Source: JAIQFF01 sp963788505
GTDB lineage: Bacteria > Acidobacteriota > Terriglobia > Terriglobales > Acidobacteriaceae
Length of the DNA: 64,000 bases
Assembly: GCA_963788505.1 (NCBI GenBank)
Contig: CAWBGY010000006.1
Location: 310,001 to 374,000 of the forward strand
Reading direction: 5' to 3'
Part shown: piece after piece, positions 8,056 through 16,372 of the stretch
How the letters are laid out: the number at the start of each line of letters is the position of its first letter
How positions within the stretch are numbered: the first letter of the stretch is position 1
Program-made: the position numbers and the translations under genes
The notes under the pieces: generated by a model
What the model saw: the letters and a program-made list of their open reading frames with translations, nothing else
The model's database searches: none
Told to the model about the DNA's origin: nothing

Positions 8056-8601
8056 TTAGAACTTCACTGCCACCGGCTCGCGATCGGATGCGGCCACTTC
8101 GAAGAACTGCCGCTGCTGGAAGCCGAACATTCCGGCAAGAATGTTCGTCGGAAAAGACTGGATCTTGGTATTCAGGTCGCGCACCACGGCGTTGTAGTAG
8201 CGGCGCGCGTTCTGGATCGTGTCTTCGGTCTGGCTGAGCGAGCCCTGCAGTTGGGTGAACTCCTCGGAAGCCTTCAGTTGAGGATAATTTTCCGCCACCG
8301 CGAACAGGCTTTTCAGCGCTCCACTGAGCTGGTTTTCGGCCTGGGCTTTGTCGCCCGGAGTGGTGGCCTGCATGGCCTGGGAGCGGAGCTTCGCGATGTT
8401 CTCGAATGTGCCTTTTTCGTGGGTGGCGTAACCCTTAACCGTCTCGACCAGATTGGGGATCAGGTCGTGGCGCCGTTTCAGCTGTACGTCAATATCGGAC
8501 CAGGCGTTATCGCAGCGGACACGCAACTGGACGAGGCTGTTGTACATCACAACCAGCAGGATCACGATGACAACCAGAATGCCCAGGAAGATTAGAGCCA
8601 T
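8056..8601 (-). CDS. lemA: LemA family protein
   Basis: A 181-residue protein with an N-terminal membrane anchor (LIFLGILVVIVILLVVM) and a helical LemA domain (VRCDNAWSDIDVQLKRRHDL, IPNLVETVKGYATHEKGTFE). The AENYPQLKASEEF and YNAVVRDLN motifs are family hallmarks. LemA proteins are inner-membrane anchored helical bundles with no established biochemical activity. A DUF2207 gene follows on the same strand after the repeat array, the usual partner. A second lemA lies at 52920-53537. The ATG at 8601 is followed directly by the anchor, supporting this start. Confidence 0.93.
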   Translation of the reverse strand: MALIFLGILVVIVILLVVMYNSLVQLRVRCDNAWSDIDVQLKRRHDLIPNLVETVKGYATHEKGTFENIAKLRSQAMQATTPGDKAQAENQLSGALKSLFAVAENYPQLKASEEFTQLQGSLSQTEDTIQNARRYYNAVVRDLNTKIQSFPTNILAGMFGFQQRQFFEVAASDREPVAVKF

Positions 8602-8731
8602 GAACGTCTCCCTTGCGTGGAAATGGGGAACTGGGGGACGTTAGCATACAGCGCACCCCGGCGCAATCACGCCAGGCGCAGGCGGCCGGAAATACGGGTA
8701 TCGAGGCCGCCCCCGGCAGTTTAAGATTGGG

Positions 8732-9736
8732 TTGAGGTGGAATATCGGCTACGCAAGAAACATAGCGAAATGGCTGCCCCCGTTCTTGATTTCTGTAGCC
8801 TCGATCTTTGCTCATGCCCAGACCTGCCTGACTGCGAGCGATATGGACGAGGCCACCGCGTCGGCCCTGGTGAGCACCGCGAAGCGCTACTACGATATGG
8901 CCGCGCGGGGAGACTCGGCGTCCATGCGGCAGAACGCGATTGCCAGCCTGGCGTCAAATTTTTCTGGGATTGAAAACGCGGTCCGGGAAAGCCAGGACAG
9001 CCTGGCAGCAGTTCCGGCGACGCCGCGTCCGCCGTTTCTACTCAAGGCCGAGGGCACGGCGCCGCTGCCACGGGCGGAGTTCCTGTGCGGCGTGTTCGGG
9101 GCCCAGGGACAGACGCGCGACAGCGCGGTGCTTGTGATTCCCAATCTGCCGCCCGGCAACTATGGCATCGTTACTCTGGACGCGGCCTCCTCGAAGGGCG
9201 CCTATACCGTGTCTTTCGTGTTGCAACAGCAGGGGCCCGACTGGAAATTAGGCGGATTCTACGCCAAGCCCTCCCAGATCTCCGGCCATGACGGCGCCTG
9301 GTTCGCGGATCGCGCCCGCGAATTCAAGTCCAAAGGACAACTTCGCAATGCCTGGTTCTACTTTGGCGAAGCTCGAGAACTGCTGGTTCCCTTGCCTTTC
9401 ATGGCGACCGCCGCTACCGACAAACTGTATGACGAGATGCAGGCCGTGAAGCCGGCTGATCTGCCTCCGCTGGACCTGGTGGCGGGCGGAAAGACCTACA
9501 AGATCACTGATCTGTTTCCCGTTCCCGTGGGCCAGGACTTCGATCTGGTGGCGAAATACCAGTGCGCGGACATCTCCGACACGGGGAAGACTTTTCAGGA
9601 CAACACGGCAGTGATGAAAGCGCTGGTGGCGAAGTATCCCGAGTTTCGCGATGGCTTTGCGGGAATCGTTGTCCGCGCCGTGGAACCTTCGGGAAAGGAT
9701 TACGGGTCGATGCTGCCCATGAAGGAAATCAAATAG
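8732..9736 (+). CDS. Secreted protein of unknown function
   Basis: About 334 residues from a TTG start, with a signal peptide ending near residue 30 (SVASIFAHAQT). No domain is recognised. Visible parts: a helical segment (STAKRYYDMAARGDSASMRQ), a predicted beta-sandwich stretch (LVIPNLPPGNYGIVTLD, YTVSFVLQQQGPDWKLGGFY), then helices (WFADRAREFKSKGQLRNAWF). The WKLGGFY tract recalls SnoaL/NTF2-like or DUF-type lumazine-binding folds, but this is a guess. It is divergent from lemA and has no operon partner. No better start codon is available, since the signal peptide begins here. Confidence 0.7.
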   Translation: MRWNIGYARNIAKWLPPFLISVASIFAHAQTCLTASDMDEATASALVSTAKRYYDMAARGDSASMRQNAIASLASNFSGIENAVRESQDSLAAVPATPRPPFLLKAEGTAPLPRAEFLCGVFGAQGQTRDSAVLVIPNLPPGNYGIVTLDAASSKGAYTVSFVLQQQGPDWKLGGFYAKPSQISGHDGAWFADRAREFKSKGQLRNAWFYFGEARELLVPLPFMATAATDKLYDEMQAVKPADLPPLDLVAGGKTYKITDLFPVPVGQDFDLVAKYQCADISDTGKTFQDNTAVMKALVAKYPEFRDGFAGIVVRAVEPSGKDYGSMLPMKEIK

Positions 9737-9773
9737 CTTCTGGCTTCAGGGGCTGAGGTACCGGCCACGGTCC

Positions 9774-11606
9774 TCACTGCTGGAATACACATTCCTTCGG
9801 GTCCTTGTCCTCCCGCAGTCCGAGAAAAACCGGGGCACGCAGCTTCATGCCGCCTTCCGCGCTTTCATGGGTCCATTCCGAGAATTTGATTTCGGCCACG
9901 AGCTCAGGCTTTACCCAATGCACTTTTCGCAGGGCGTCCACTCCCCCGGGGAAAGGGTCGCGCTTGGTCTCCAGCTTGTGGAGGGCTTGCCAGACCTGCT
10001 TAAGCGTTGCCTGGTCGAAGCCCGATCCCGCCTGGCCGACGTGAATAAGATTTCCCTTCTTGTCGTACAGGCCGAGCACGATCGAGCCGAAATAGGCCCG
10101 GCTGCCCTCGGGATCGGTGTATCCGCCGATGACGCAGTCCAGGGTTTGAGTAATCTTTATCTTGAGCCACTCGCGACTGCGGCGCTCCTCGTAGACACTG
10201 TTCCGGCGCTTGGCCAGAATACCTTCCAGCCCCTTTTGTTTGGCCACGGCGAACAACGCCTTGCCTTGGGAAAAATGATCGGAGTAGCGGACCGGGCCGG
10301 TCACCGTGGTGATCTGCTCCAGCAGGGCTTTGCGCTCTTCCAGCGGGACTCGCCGCAGGTCGTATCCGTCGTGATAGAGCAGATCGAAGACGTAATAGAG
10401 CACGGTAATGTCCTGCCGCGAACCGGTGCGGCGGCCACCCTGCCGAATTCCTGTACGCTGCTGCATCAAGCTGAATGACGAGCGGCCCTGCTCGTCGAGG
10501 GCGGCGACTTCGCCATCCAGAATGGCGGTCTCCGCCTGGATCAGGTCCGGCAGATCATGCAGCTCGGGGAATTGAGCGGTCAGGTCATTCTGATTGCGCG
10601 ACACCAGACGGACCTTGCCTTTCGCGATGAAGGCAATGGCGCGGTAGCCATCCCATTTAATCTCGAACAGCCACTCGGGATCGTCGAAAGGCTGATCGAC
10701 GGAAGTTGCCAGCATGGGGTGGATCGCGGTGGGCATGGGGCGTTTGACGCTGCCCTCTAAAGCTTCGACCACTGAGGACGAGGAGGGGAGTTTCCTGGTG
10801 CGGCTTCCCTGGCTCTTTGCGGAACCTGCTACAGCCTTATCTTTTTCGTTTTTTTTTACGCCGGGTTTCGCGGTGTTCGGTGTGTCGTCCGTGGTTGTTT
10901 TTTTCTTGCTCTTCTTATCAAACTTCGCAATCGCATCCGCCAGCCATGGCGCTTTCACCGCTCCGCGCGAAGCCGGCCGGCTGCTGGTCCACTTGGCCGA
11001 GCCTTGGTCGCCCGCGATGTCGGCGATGCTCCGCCCGGTGAGCGCCGACTCGTCGTACTGATCGATGTCGTAGCCTTTTACGACCGCGTCGTCCTGCTTC
11101 TTGATCAATAGCCACTCCGTCCCCTTGGTGCCGGGACGCCGCGAGCGCATGTGAATCAGGGCGAAATCACCATTCAGTTTCTTGCCATGCAATCGGATCT
11201 TGAAATCTCCCTGCTTCAGCATGGCCGAGGCTTCCGCGTCGGTCCCGGGAACGAATTTCCCGTTCACCGGTTGGGGTGAAAGCGGCTCCCATGTGCCGAT
11301 ATCCCACACCATCACCGTGCCCGCCCCGTAGTTGCCTTCAGGAATGGTGCCTTCAAAGTCAAAGTACGATACGGGATGATCCTCCACTTGCATGGCCAGG
11401 CGTTTGTCGGCGGGATCGAGTGAAGGACCTTTAGGCACGGCCCAGGACTTGAGCACGCCCTCCATCTCGAGGCGGAAATCGTAGTGCAGGCGGGTGGCGC
11501 GGTGCTTTTGCACCACAAAGCGGTGCTGGGATTTTTTCTCTAGCTTGGGCGGGGGCTCGGGGGTTTCCTCGAAACGCCGTTTGCGTTTGTATTCGTCCAG
11601 GGACAC
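9774..11606 (-). CDS. ligD: ATP-dependent DNA ligase LigD-type (phosphoesterase + ligase, no polymerase domain)
   Basis: A 610-residue protein for non-homologous end joining. The N-terminal 3'-phosphoesterase domain (about 28-180) keeps HYDFRLE (41-47) and the His77/Tyr81 pair in EDHPVSYF. A low-complexity Lys/Thr/Ser linker (225-280) leads to the ligase domain (about 290-605) with the adenylated Lys317 in FEIKWDGYR, motif SRNQNDLTAQFPEL, and an OB fold with KIKITQTLDCVIGG. Family LigD often carries a third, polymerase/primase domain; it is absent here and would have to be a separate gene. No ku gene is seen in the window. The stop and start are unambiguous. Confidence 0.92.
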   Translation of the reverse strand: MSLDEYKRKRRFEETPEPPPKLEKKSQHRFVVQKHRATRLHYDFRLEMEGVLKSWAVPKGPSLDPADKRLAMQVEDHPVSYFDFEGTIPEGNYGAGTVMVWDIGTWEPLSPQPVNGKFVPGTDAEASAMLKQGDFKIRLHGKKLNGDFALIHMRSRRPGTKGTEWLLIKKQDDAVVKGYDIDQYDESALTGRSIADIAGDQGSAKWTSSRPASRGAVKAPWLADAIAKFDKKSKKKTTTDDTPNTAKPGVKKNEKDKAVAGSAKSQGSRTRKLPSSSSVVEALEGSVKRPMPTAIHPMLATSVDQPFDDPEWLFEIKWDGYRAIAFIAKGKVRLVSRNQNDLTAQFPELHDLPDLIQAETAILDGEVAALDEQGRSSFSLMQQRTGIRQGGRRTGSRQDITVLYYVFDLLYHDGYDLRRVPLEERKALLEQITTVTGPVRYSDHFSQGKALFAVAKQKGLEGILAKRRNSVYEERRSREWLKIKITQTLDCVIGGYTDPEGSRAYFGSIVLGLYDKKGNLIHVGQAGSGFDQATLKQVWQALHKLETKRDPFPGGVDALRKVHWVKPELVAEIKFSEWTHESAEGGMKLRAPVFLGLREDKDPKECVFQQ

Positions 11607-11705
11607 AGGTTCATTCTATCCTGCCAGAATAAATTCGCGCCTGAGACGACCCGTAGACTGGGGAAAATGCCCCGGGCCGAATTGGACGCCCGGGGCAGTG
11701 AAGAA

Positions 11706-12029
11706 TCAGGCGGCCTTGCCAGCGGCAATGCGGTGCGCAGTCCAGGTATCCACGTTAAAAGTGTCGACCATGGGGTCGCGCTTCAGGCTGGGTTTGAGCA
11801 TCTCTACAATGCGGTTGTAGTGCTCGCGATGATAGCGCTCCGCGTCCTGCTTGCTGTTCCAGAAGCTGACGGAAACGATTCGTTCCGGATCGCTTTCAGA
11901 GACCAGGCCGATCAAATCTACAAAGCCCGGTTGCTTCTGTAAGATGGGCAGCACGTCATTGCGCAGCTTGTTAGTGAAGTCATTCCTTTTGTCCGGCTTC
12001 ACGTGGCATTCCACAAAGCGGGTAAACAT
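11706..12029 (-). CDS. Antibiotic biosynthesis monooxygenase (ABM) domain protein
   Basis: A 107-residue protein starting at ATG 12029, supported by AAAGGAGA about eight bases upstream; the longer ORF to 12092 is rejected. It is a single ABM/dimeric alpha-beta barrel fold: FTRFVECHVKPDKRNDF, VLPILQKQPGFVDLIGL, SFWNSKQDAERYH. Members are small oxygenases, haem-degrading enzymes or binding proteins. Nothing here tells which. It stands alone between ligD and a convergent-divergent Nudix gene. Confidence 0.8.
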   Translation of the reverse strand: MFTRFVECHVKPDKRNDFTNKLRNDVLPILQKQPGFVDLIGLVSESDPERIVSVSFWNSKQDAERYHREHYNRIVEMLKPSLKRDPMVDTFNVDTWTAHRIAAGKAA

Positions 12030-12206
12030 GGGCAATCTCCTTTCGCATGTATAGGAAAAACAACTAGATAGGCCCGCCGCCAAACAGCTCAACTCACCAG
12101 CCGGAACGGCGGGGAAGATTGGTTGCCACTATTTGTCTACTAGAAGAGCAGCTGAATAAATTATATTCCCGTCGGCGAGGTTGCGTCTTGCACACGCCTG
12201 CCCATT

Positions 12207-12644
12207 GTGAAACGTGAATATCCAGATTCGCCGCTCGTCGGCGTCGGCGCAGTCATCATTCGTAAGGGGCGGGTGCTGCTGGCCAAGCGGGGGCATCCGC
12301 CGCTGGCGGGGGAGTGGTCCATCCCCGGGGGCGTGCTGGAGCTAGGGGAAACTCTGCGCCAGGCCGCGGCGCGGGAAGCCCGCGAGGAAACCGGCCTCAA
12401 GGTGGAAATCACCGAATTGCTGGGCGTCTATGACCGGGTGCTGCGCGACGACGCCGGCCGCACTCTTTATCATTTTGTGCTGGTCGATTTTCTTTGCCGC
12501 CCCGCGGCGGGAAAAGCGCGGGCGGCGGACGACGCTGACGAAGTGCGGTGGTTCACCCCGGCGGAAGCGGGAAAGCTGGGACTGGCGGATGACACGGCCG
12601 AAGTGGTACGGCTCGGGTTTGAAAAAGCCAAGCCTGGAAAATAG
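12207..12644 (+). CDS. Nudix hydrolase
   Basis: A 145-residue single-domain enzyme from a GTG start. The Nudix box is complete at residues 41-64 (GGVLELGETLRQAAAREARE followed by ETGL), with the metal-binding RE-EE set. These enzymes split nucleoside diphosphates linked to another group; the short protein and VGVGAVIIRKGRVLLAKRG start resemble ADP-ribose or NTP pyrophosphatases, but substrate cannot be fixed. The gene end overlaps the terminator region of the minus-strand small RNA at 12647-12674. Confidence 0.9.
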   Translation: MKREYPDSPLVGVGAVIIRKGRVLLAKRGHPPLAGEWSIPGGVLELGETLRQAAAREAREETGLKVEITELLGVYDRVLRDDAGRTLYHFVLVDFLCRPAAGKARAADDADEVRWFTPAEAGKLGLADDTAEVVRLGFEKAKPGK

Positions 12645-12646
12645 AA

Positions 12647-12674
12647 CGGCCCGCGCATTTTTATACGCGGGCCG
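12647..12674 (-). terminator. Intrinsic terminator of the minus-strand small RNA
   Basis: Nine-base perfect stem CGGCCCGCG/CGCGGGCCG around a ten-base A/T-rich loop. On the minus strand it is followed by TTCTATTTT, a U-tract; on the plus strand no U-tract follows. It therefore fits termination of minus-strand transcription coming from the module at 12690-12943. Confidence 0.7.
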
Positions 12675-12689
12675 CCCGGTGCACTGTTT

Positions 12690-12882
12690 GGGATTGACCA
12701 AGAGGCGGCCACTCTAAAGGTGGTCCCCTTCGGATAACTCCGGGTCCCGGCGCGACCTGCACGCCGGGTGGAATTACAACCCTAAAATCACCGGTAGTCG
12801 TGCGATGGTTCTTAGAGCGACCGCTCTAAGTCACAGCCACCTCACCTGGTCTTTTACTACTCCCACTTGAATCAGAACTTGT
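12690..12882 (-). ncRNA. Candidate structured RNA with alternative pairing, downstream of a 19-codon ORF
   Basis: On the minus strand a perfect palindrome CTTAGAGCGGTCGCTCTAAG (12830 to 12811) contains the stop codon of the short ORF. About 90 bases further, CTTTAGAGTGGCCGC (12719 to 12705) repeats its first half and can pair with its second half, giving two exclusive folds. Between them are CCCGGCG/CGCCGGG and CGGA/TCCG hairpins. A terminator follows at 12647-12674. No gene lies downstream on this strand, since the neighbour is convergent, so it is not a leader of a larger gene. The structure is read by eye; expression is inference. Confidence 0.5.
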
Positions 12883-12885
12883 CAT
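12826..12885 (-). CDS. Very short ORF (19 codons) with near-perfect ribosome-binding site
   Basis: ATG at 12885-12883, stop TAG at 12828-12826, encoding MTSSDSSGSSKRPGEVAVT, a Ser-rich hydrophilic peptide with no membrane segment. The Shine-Dalgarno AAGGAGGTGGTC matches 11 of 12 bases of the full complement of the 16S rRNA 3' end, much stronger than neighbours. The stop codon lies inside the CTTAGAGCG hairpin. The peptide could be functional, or translation could serve to control the downstream RNA fold. Too short for homology inference. Confidence 0.5.
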   Translation of the reverse strand: MTSSDSSGSSKRPGEVAVT

Positions 12886-12913
12886 TCGACCACCTCCTTT
12901 CCGGTGTAATTGC

Positions 12914-12943
12914 ACATTAGTACGGAAGGCGCGGCCGCGTCAA
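12914..12943 (-). promoter_or_regulatory. Promoter candidate for the small RNA module
   Basis: Minus strand: -35 TTGACG (12943-12938) and an A/T-rich -10 region TACTAATGT. Usable hexamers are TACTAA at spacing 15 or TAATGT at spacing 18; neither is ideal, so the spacing is uncertain. The predicted transcript would begin about 20 bases before the strong Shine-Dalgarno. Confidence 0.45.
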
Positions 12944-13115
12944 CCGGCACGAAAGTGGGGCGTACATCAGGTGTAATTTCTTGTGCTGGATTCTGATCTG
13001 GCTAGAGCAGCGCTTTAGAGCTGCATTGAAAGCAACAATGAAACGTGGCTTCAGCCGCTGAGGACGAAATCCGGTCTCTGAAGTAACGTGGACACCCTAG
13101 ATTCATCAGCCTAGG
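12944..13115. other. Gap between small RNA promoter and secreted unknown; small hairpins only
   Basis: Contains GCAGCGCTTTAGAGCTGC (13007-13024), an imperfect hairpin, and CTTCAG...CTGAAG near 13053-13084. No clear promoter for the following plus-strand gene was found. Confidence 0.35.
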
Positions 13116-13667
13116 ATGATTGTCGTTATGCATTTTCGCCTTCATTTCGTTGTAATGGTTCTGTTGTTCGTGCCACTGTCACTAGCGCAGTCTAATCGTT
13201 GCGAACTCCTACCCTCGGACGCGAAACTGGCAATCAAACAACGATTCCCGACCTGGCGGCCTAAGGTTCTGTCCGACCTAGTCGGGTATGACAAGAAACT
13301 CTGGCTTGAAATGCATCCGAAAGAGTGCCCCGGAATTGCTGTGGGCCACTTCGAGCGGCCAGATCAGTTTGCGTACGCCGTATTGCTGATTCCGAAATCA
13401 GGTCATGACGCCAACTTCAAGATCATCGTTCTGAGTAAAGCAGCAGGCGAGTACGCGGTCAGAATGCTCAATCACTCCGAGGGAAATCCGGACTCCGACT
13501 GGGGCTTGATAATCTCGAAGGAACCGCCTGGAACGTACTCAGACATGGGCAGCACAAAACGAGTGCGCCTGAAGCTCGATAGTGTGAATATTGAGTATCT
13601 CGAGAAAAGCTCAGTACTCTACTACTGGTCGCAGGGCAAGTACCTGAGTATCCAAACGTCCGACTAG
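13116..13667 (+). CDS. Secreted protein of unknown function
   Basis: A 183-residue protein (or 179 from the second ATG at 13128) with a signal peptide ending near residue 24 (VPLSLAQS). The mature domain begins CELLPSDAKLAIKQRFPTWR and has a charged alpha/beta body (FAYAVLLIPKSGHDANFKII, VRLKLDSVNIEYLEKSSVLY). I do not recognise a family, though the pattern of a two-layer domain following a cysteine is common in small exported proteins. Its GC content appears lower than neighbouring genes, which may mean recent gain. No operon partner. Confidence 0.65.
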   Translation: MIVVMHFRLHFVVMVLLFVPLSLAQSNRCELLPSDAKLAIKQRFPTWRPKVLSDLVGYDKKLWLEMHPKECPGIAVGHFERPDQFAYAVLLIPKSGHDANFKIIVLSKAAGEYAVRMLNHSEGNPDSDWGLIISKEPPGTYSDMGSTKRVRLKLDSVNIEYLEKSSVLYYWSQGKYLSIQTSD

Positions 13668-13783
13668 CTCTTGTAGTCAGGCGTTTGCACCGCCTATCGC
13701 AGTCGGCCGCGAGTACCTCGCGGGCCCCCTCACCCTAGCTGCCATATGCAGGTCTTAAGGCCTTCTCCACCCATTGTCTCTTC

Positions 13784-15517
13784 TCAGTAGCGCCACGACT
13801 TCAGATCGGCGCCAGGCGGCGCGGTCTTTCCCATGCGCTCGAAAATCTTTGGCAGATACATCGTGTTGTAGTGCAGGCGCGACAGATAGTTGGGCAGATT
13901 GGGATCGCCGTTCCAGCAATGCTCGGCGCGATCGCCGTACTTCACTTCGCCGTCGTAAGGCGGGTTCTTCGTGGATTTCAGGAAATCTTCCAGATAGTAA
14001 ACCGCGTCATTCAGGAAGTACGTGTCTGCCGACCCCACGTAGATATGAAGCTTGCCCTGCAGTTTGGGGCCGAGCGTGGCCCAATCGCGTTGCATGATTG
14101 CGCTTAAATCGTAGTGTTCCTTCCAGTAGGCGGCGACGTTGTGGTCGATCTCTCCGGTTTCCTTGTTGAAAATCTGTTTGGGATAGCCGTCGTCGCCGAC
14201 CGGCCCGTAGACGGCCTGCCAGATATCGAATTGCTCGCCCGAACGGGCGTGCGAGCCGAGAGCGAGTTCGTACTGGTTCATGCCTTGCACCGTGCCCAGG
14301 GTGCGTCCCAGGTAATCGCGCATGGCGGGCTGGGCGACTTTGGTGTGTGCCCCCATCATGTAGAAGGCGTTGGGGTCGCTGTAGATGTTGATCGTCGTGT
14401 AAGCCCGAAAATCGACCGGATCGGGGCACGCGACGAACACGCCGTTGTAGTGGTCGGGATAAAACACCTGCACCGCCAGCGATTCCCATCCGCCGGTGGA
14501 GCCGCCGTATGCGAAGCGCGCCCAGCCTTGGCCGATGCCGCGGAACTGTTTTTCGATGGCAGGAATGAGTTCGGTTTCGATGGCATCGCCATAGGGACCG
14601 AGGTTGGCGGAGTTCACCGCGTAGGAATCATCGTAGTAGGGATTGGCGTGGTTGATGTCCGCGATAATGACCCGCGGAAAGCCGGGCGCGATCCACTGTT
14701 GATAGAACTTGTAAGCCTCTTGCTGCTGGATGCGGTTGTAGCCCGCGATGTGGAAGCGTTCGCTGTAGTCCGGCTTCAGGTCGGGATCGGGCGGCTCGGT
14801 GCGAAAGCCGCCGAAGTCGGCGTTAAAGTGATCTTCATTGATGATGACCGGAAAATGAACGCTGGGATGCGCGTCAAAGCCCTCCGGTACCAGCACGTTG
14901 GCGCTGAGAAACATGGGCCGCCCCCAGAACTTGGTAAGCAGCGCGCTCTGAATCTTCAGATGACGGATGTATTTCGTGTCCTGCGGCGGCGGGATCGGCG
15001 GAATCTCCTGATCGACCACGATTGACACCGGGGCAGACGATGGACCCAGCGTGATCTTGCGTGGAGTGGAATAGAGATTCCCCGGCGCGATGTTCCAGTG
15101 CTGCCCTTCGCCGCGGTCCATCGGGAGCTTCACGGTGTGACCATCGGAGCGATGGAAGGTTTCATAGCGATGCAGTACCGCCTGCACGTAATAATCCCCC
15201 GGCGGCACGTCGCGCAGGCTGCGGATGGGATAGCCGTTGGCGGAATCATCCACCGTGACGGTTTGCCCAGGCTGCATGCCGTCAACGTCCATACCGAACA
15301 TCATCTGGGTGCGGACCGAATCGTCAATCTGCATGCGGGGTTCGGCGGAAGGATCGGTCGAAAGAAGCAGGAAGATGCGTCCGTCGAGCGGCTTTCCGCT
15401 GCGGGCCTTGGGAAACGAAACCGAAAAAGTGGGGCCGGCGGCATGGGCGAAAGGAGTAGAGGCTAAAAGACCAGCAATTAACGCCACCAGAACCACACCG
15501 CTTTTATGAAAGAACAT
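13784..15517 (-). CDS. Secreted esterase-like alpha/beta hydrolase
   Basis: A 577-residue exported protein from ATG 15517, supported by AAGGAG; the longer reading to 15562 is rejected. The signal peptide ends about residue 26 (TPFAHAAG). An N-terminal beta domain (about 30-170; VPPGDYYVQAVLHRYETFHR) precedes an alpha/beta hydrolase domain with nucleophile Ser340 in YGGSTGGWES. This nucleophile context resembles putative esterases of the Fes/feruloyl type. The C-terminal part has YVGSADTYFLNDAV, which may hold the catalytic Asp, and a late His in DRAEHCWNG. Substrate unknown. Confidence 0.75.
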   Translation of the reverse strand: MFFHKSGVVLVALIAGLLASTPFAHAAGPTFSVSFPKARSGKPLDGRIFLLLSTDPSAEPRMQIDDSVRTQMMFGMDVDGMQPGQTVTVDDSANGYPIRSLRDVPPGDYYVQAVLHRYETFHRSDGHTVKLPMDRGEGQHWNIAPGNLYSTPRKITLGPSSAPVSIVVDQEIPPIPPPQDTKYIRHLKIQSALLTKFWGRPMFLSANVLVPEGFDAHPSVHFPVIINEDHFNADFGGFRTEPPDPDLKPDYSERFHIAGYNRIQQQEAYKFYQQWIAPGFPRVIIADINHANPYYDDSYAVNSANLGPYGDAIETELIPAIEKQFRGIGQGWARFAYGGSTGGWESLAVQVFYPDHYNGVFVACPDPVDFRAYTTINIYSDPNAFYMMGAHTKVAQPAMRDYLGRTLGTVQGMNQYELALGSHARSGEQFDIWQAVYGPVGDDGYPKQIFNKETGEIDHNVAAYWKEHYDLSAIMQRDWATLGPKLQGKLHIYVGSADTYFLNDAVYYLEDFLKSTKNPPYDGEVKYGDRAEHCWNGDPNLPNYLSRLHYNTMYLPKIFERMGKTAPPGADLKSWRY

Positions 15518-15650
15518 GGAGTCTCCTTGTAAACCGCTGATTCTGATTTTCCCGCGGGCCATGGCCCACAGGAATCTACCCGCTTCTCTCCCGGCTTCCT
15601 ACACTGGAAGTAACCACCGGGTAACCGGATCTCTGTATTTGCCAAATCGA

Positions 15651-16298
15651 TCAGCCTTTCCAGCGATACGCGTTGGGTTGAGGCAGTCCGATGTGGGCCA
15701 GCACGCGGTAAGCGAATTCGCGCGCCATGGCATCCAATCCGGCAGGACGGAAATAGAAGGCCGGGATCAGAGGGAACACGGTGGCGCCGGCGTCGGCGGC
15801 GCGGTACATGTTTCGGATGTGGATTTTGTTAAGCGGCGTCTCGCGGACACAGAGCACCAGCGGGCGCTTTTCCTTGAGGCAGACGTCGGCGGCACGCTCG
15901 ATTAGTTGCGATGCGATGCCGTTGGCGATACGGGCCAGCGTGCCCATGCTGCACGGGATCACGACCATGGCGTCGGCGGGATAAGAGCCGCTGGCGATGT
16001 TGGCGCCGATATCGGCATTGGCTTGTGGTTGGATTTTGCGGGACAGCTTTCCCGGCGCGCGGCCCAGAATTTGTCCGAGCAGGTTGCTGCGGCCGCGCAG
16101 CCCGAGCTCTTCGGCCATGACGCGCAGGGCGCTGTCGGAGGCAATGAAGTTGACCGTCTGAACGCGTGAGTCGCGCTCCAGCGCCAGGAGGAGGTGTTTC
16201 AGGAACAGAGATCCGCTGGCTCCGGTGGTGGCGACGGTCAGGTTCTGGGGCGGGTGATTGGGCAAGCTGGACTCCGGCCTCTTCGAACCTTGGAGCAT
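15651..16298 (-). CDS. ubiX: Flavin prenyltransferase UbiX
   Basis: Attaches a dimethylallyl group to FMN to make prenyl-FMN, the cofactor of UbiD-type decarboxylases. The 215-residue Rossmann-like flavoprotein keeps TGASGS near residue 25, FIASDSALRVM, IPCSMGTLARIANG and the RETPLN motif, all hallmarks of the family. No ubiD is in the window. It is divergent from the ChaN-family gene at 16373. The first 18 residues are variable, so the start could lie slightly further in. Confidence 0.92.
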   Translation of the reverse strand: MLQGSKRPESSLPNHPPQNLTVATTGASGSLFLKHLLLALERDSRVQTVNFIASDSALRVMAEELGLRGRSNLLGQILGRAPGKLSRKIQPQANADIGANIASGSYPADAMVVIPCSMGTLARIANGIASQLIERAADVCLKEKRPLVLCVRETPLNKIHIRNMYRAADAGATVFPLIPAFYFRPAGLDAMAREFAYRVLAHIGLPQPNAYRWKG

Positions 16299-16336
16299 AG
16301 GGAGGCTGGGAGAAAAGAGTCAACGGCGAAAACGGC

Positions 16337-16363
16337 GGGCGAGGGCGCCCGCCCCACACAAAC
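16337..16363. repeat. Half of a GC-rich palindromic repeat (GGCGGGCGAGGGCGCCCGCCCC)
   Basis: One arm only of the family seen complete at 27591-27726 (GCGGGCGACGGCGCCCGCCC plus CACAC). It lies in the divergent gap between ubiX and the ChaN-family gene. Confidence 0.6.
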
Positions 16364-16372
16364 ACACGACTA

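Noticed and set aside
12690..12882. Cobalamin or other known riboswitch
   Set aside because: No B12 box or other core motif I know, and no gene lies downstream on the same strand.
13050..13090. Hammerhead ribozyme core (CTGAGGACGAAA)
   Set aside because: CTGANGA and GAAA motifs occur without a stem II between them and without matching stems I and III.
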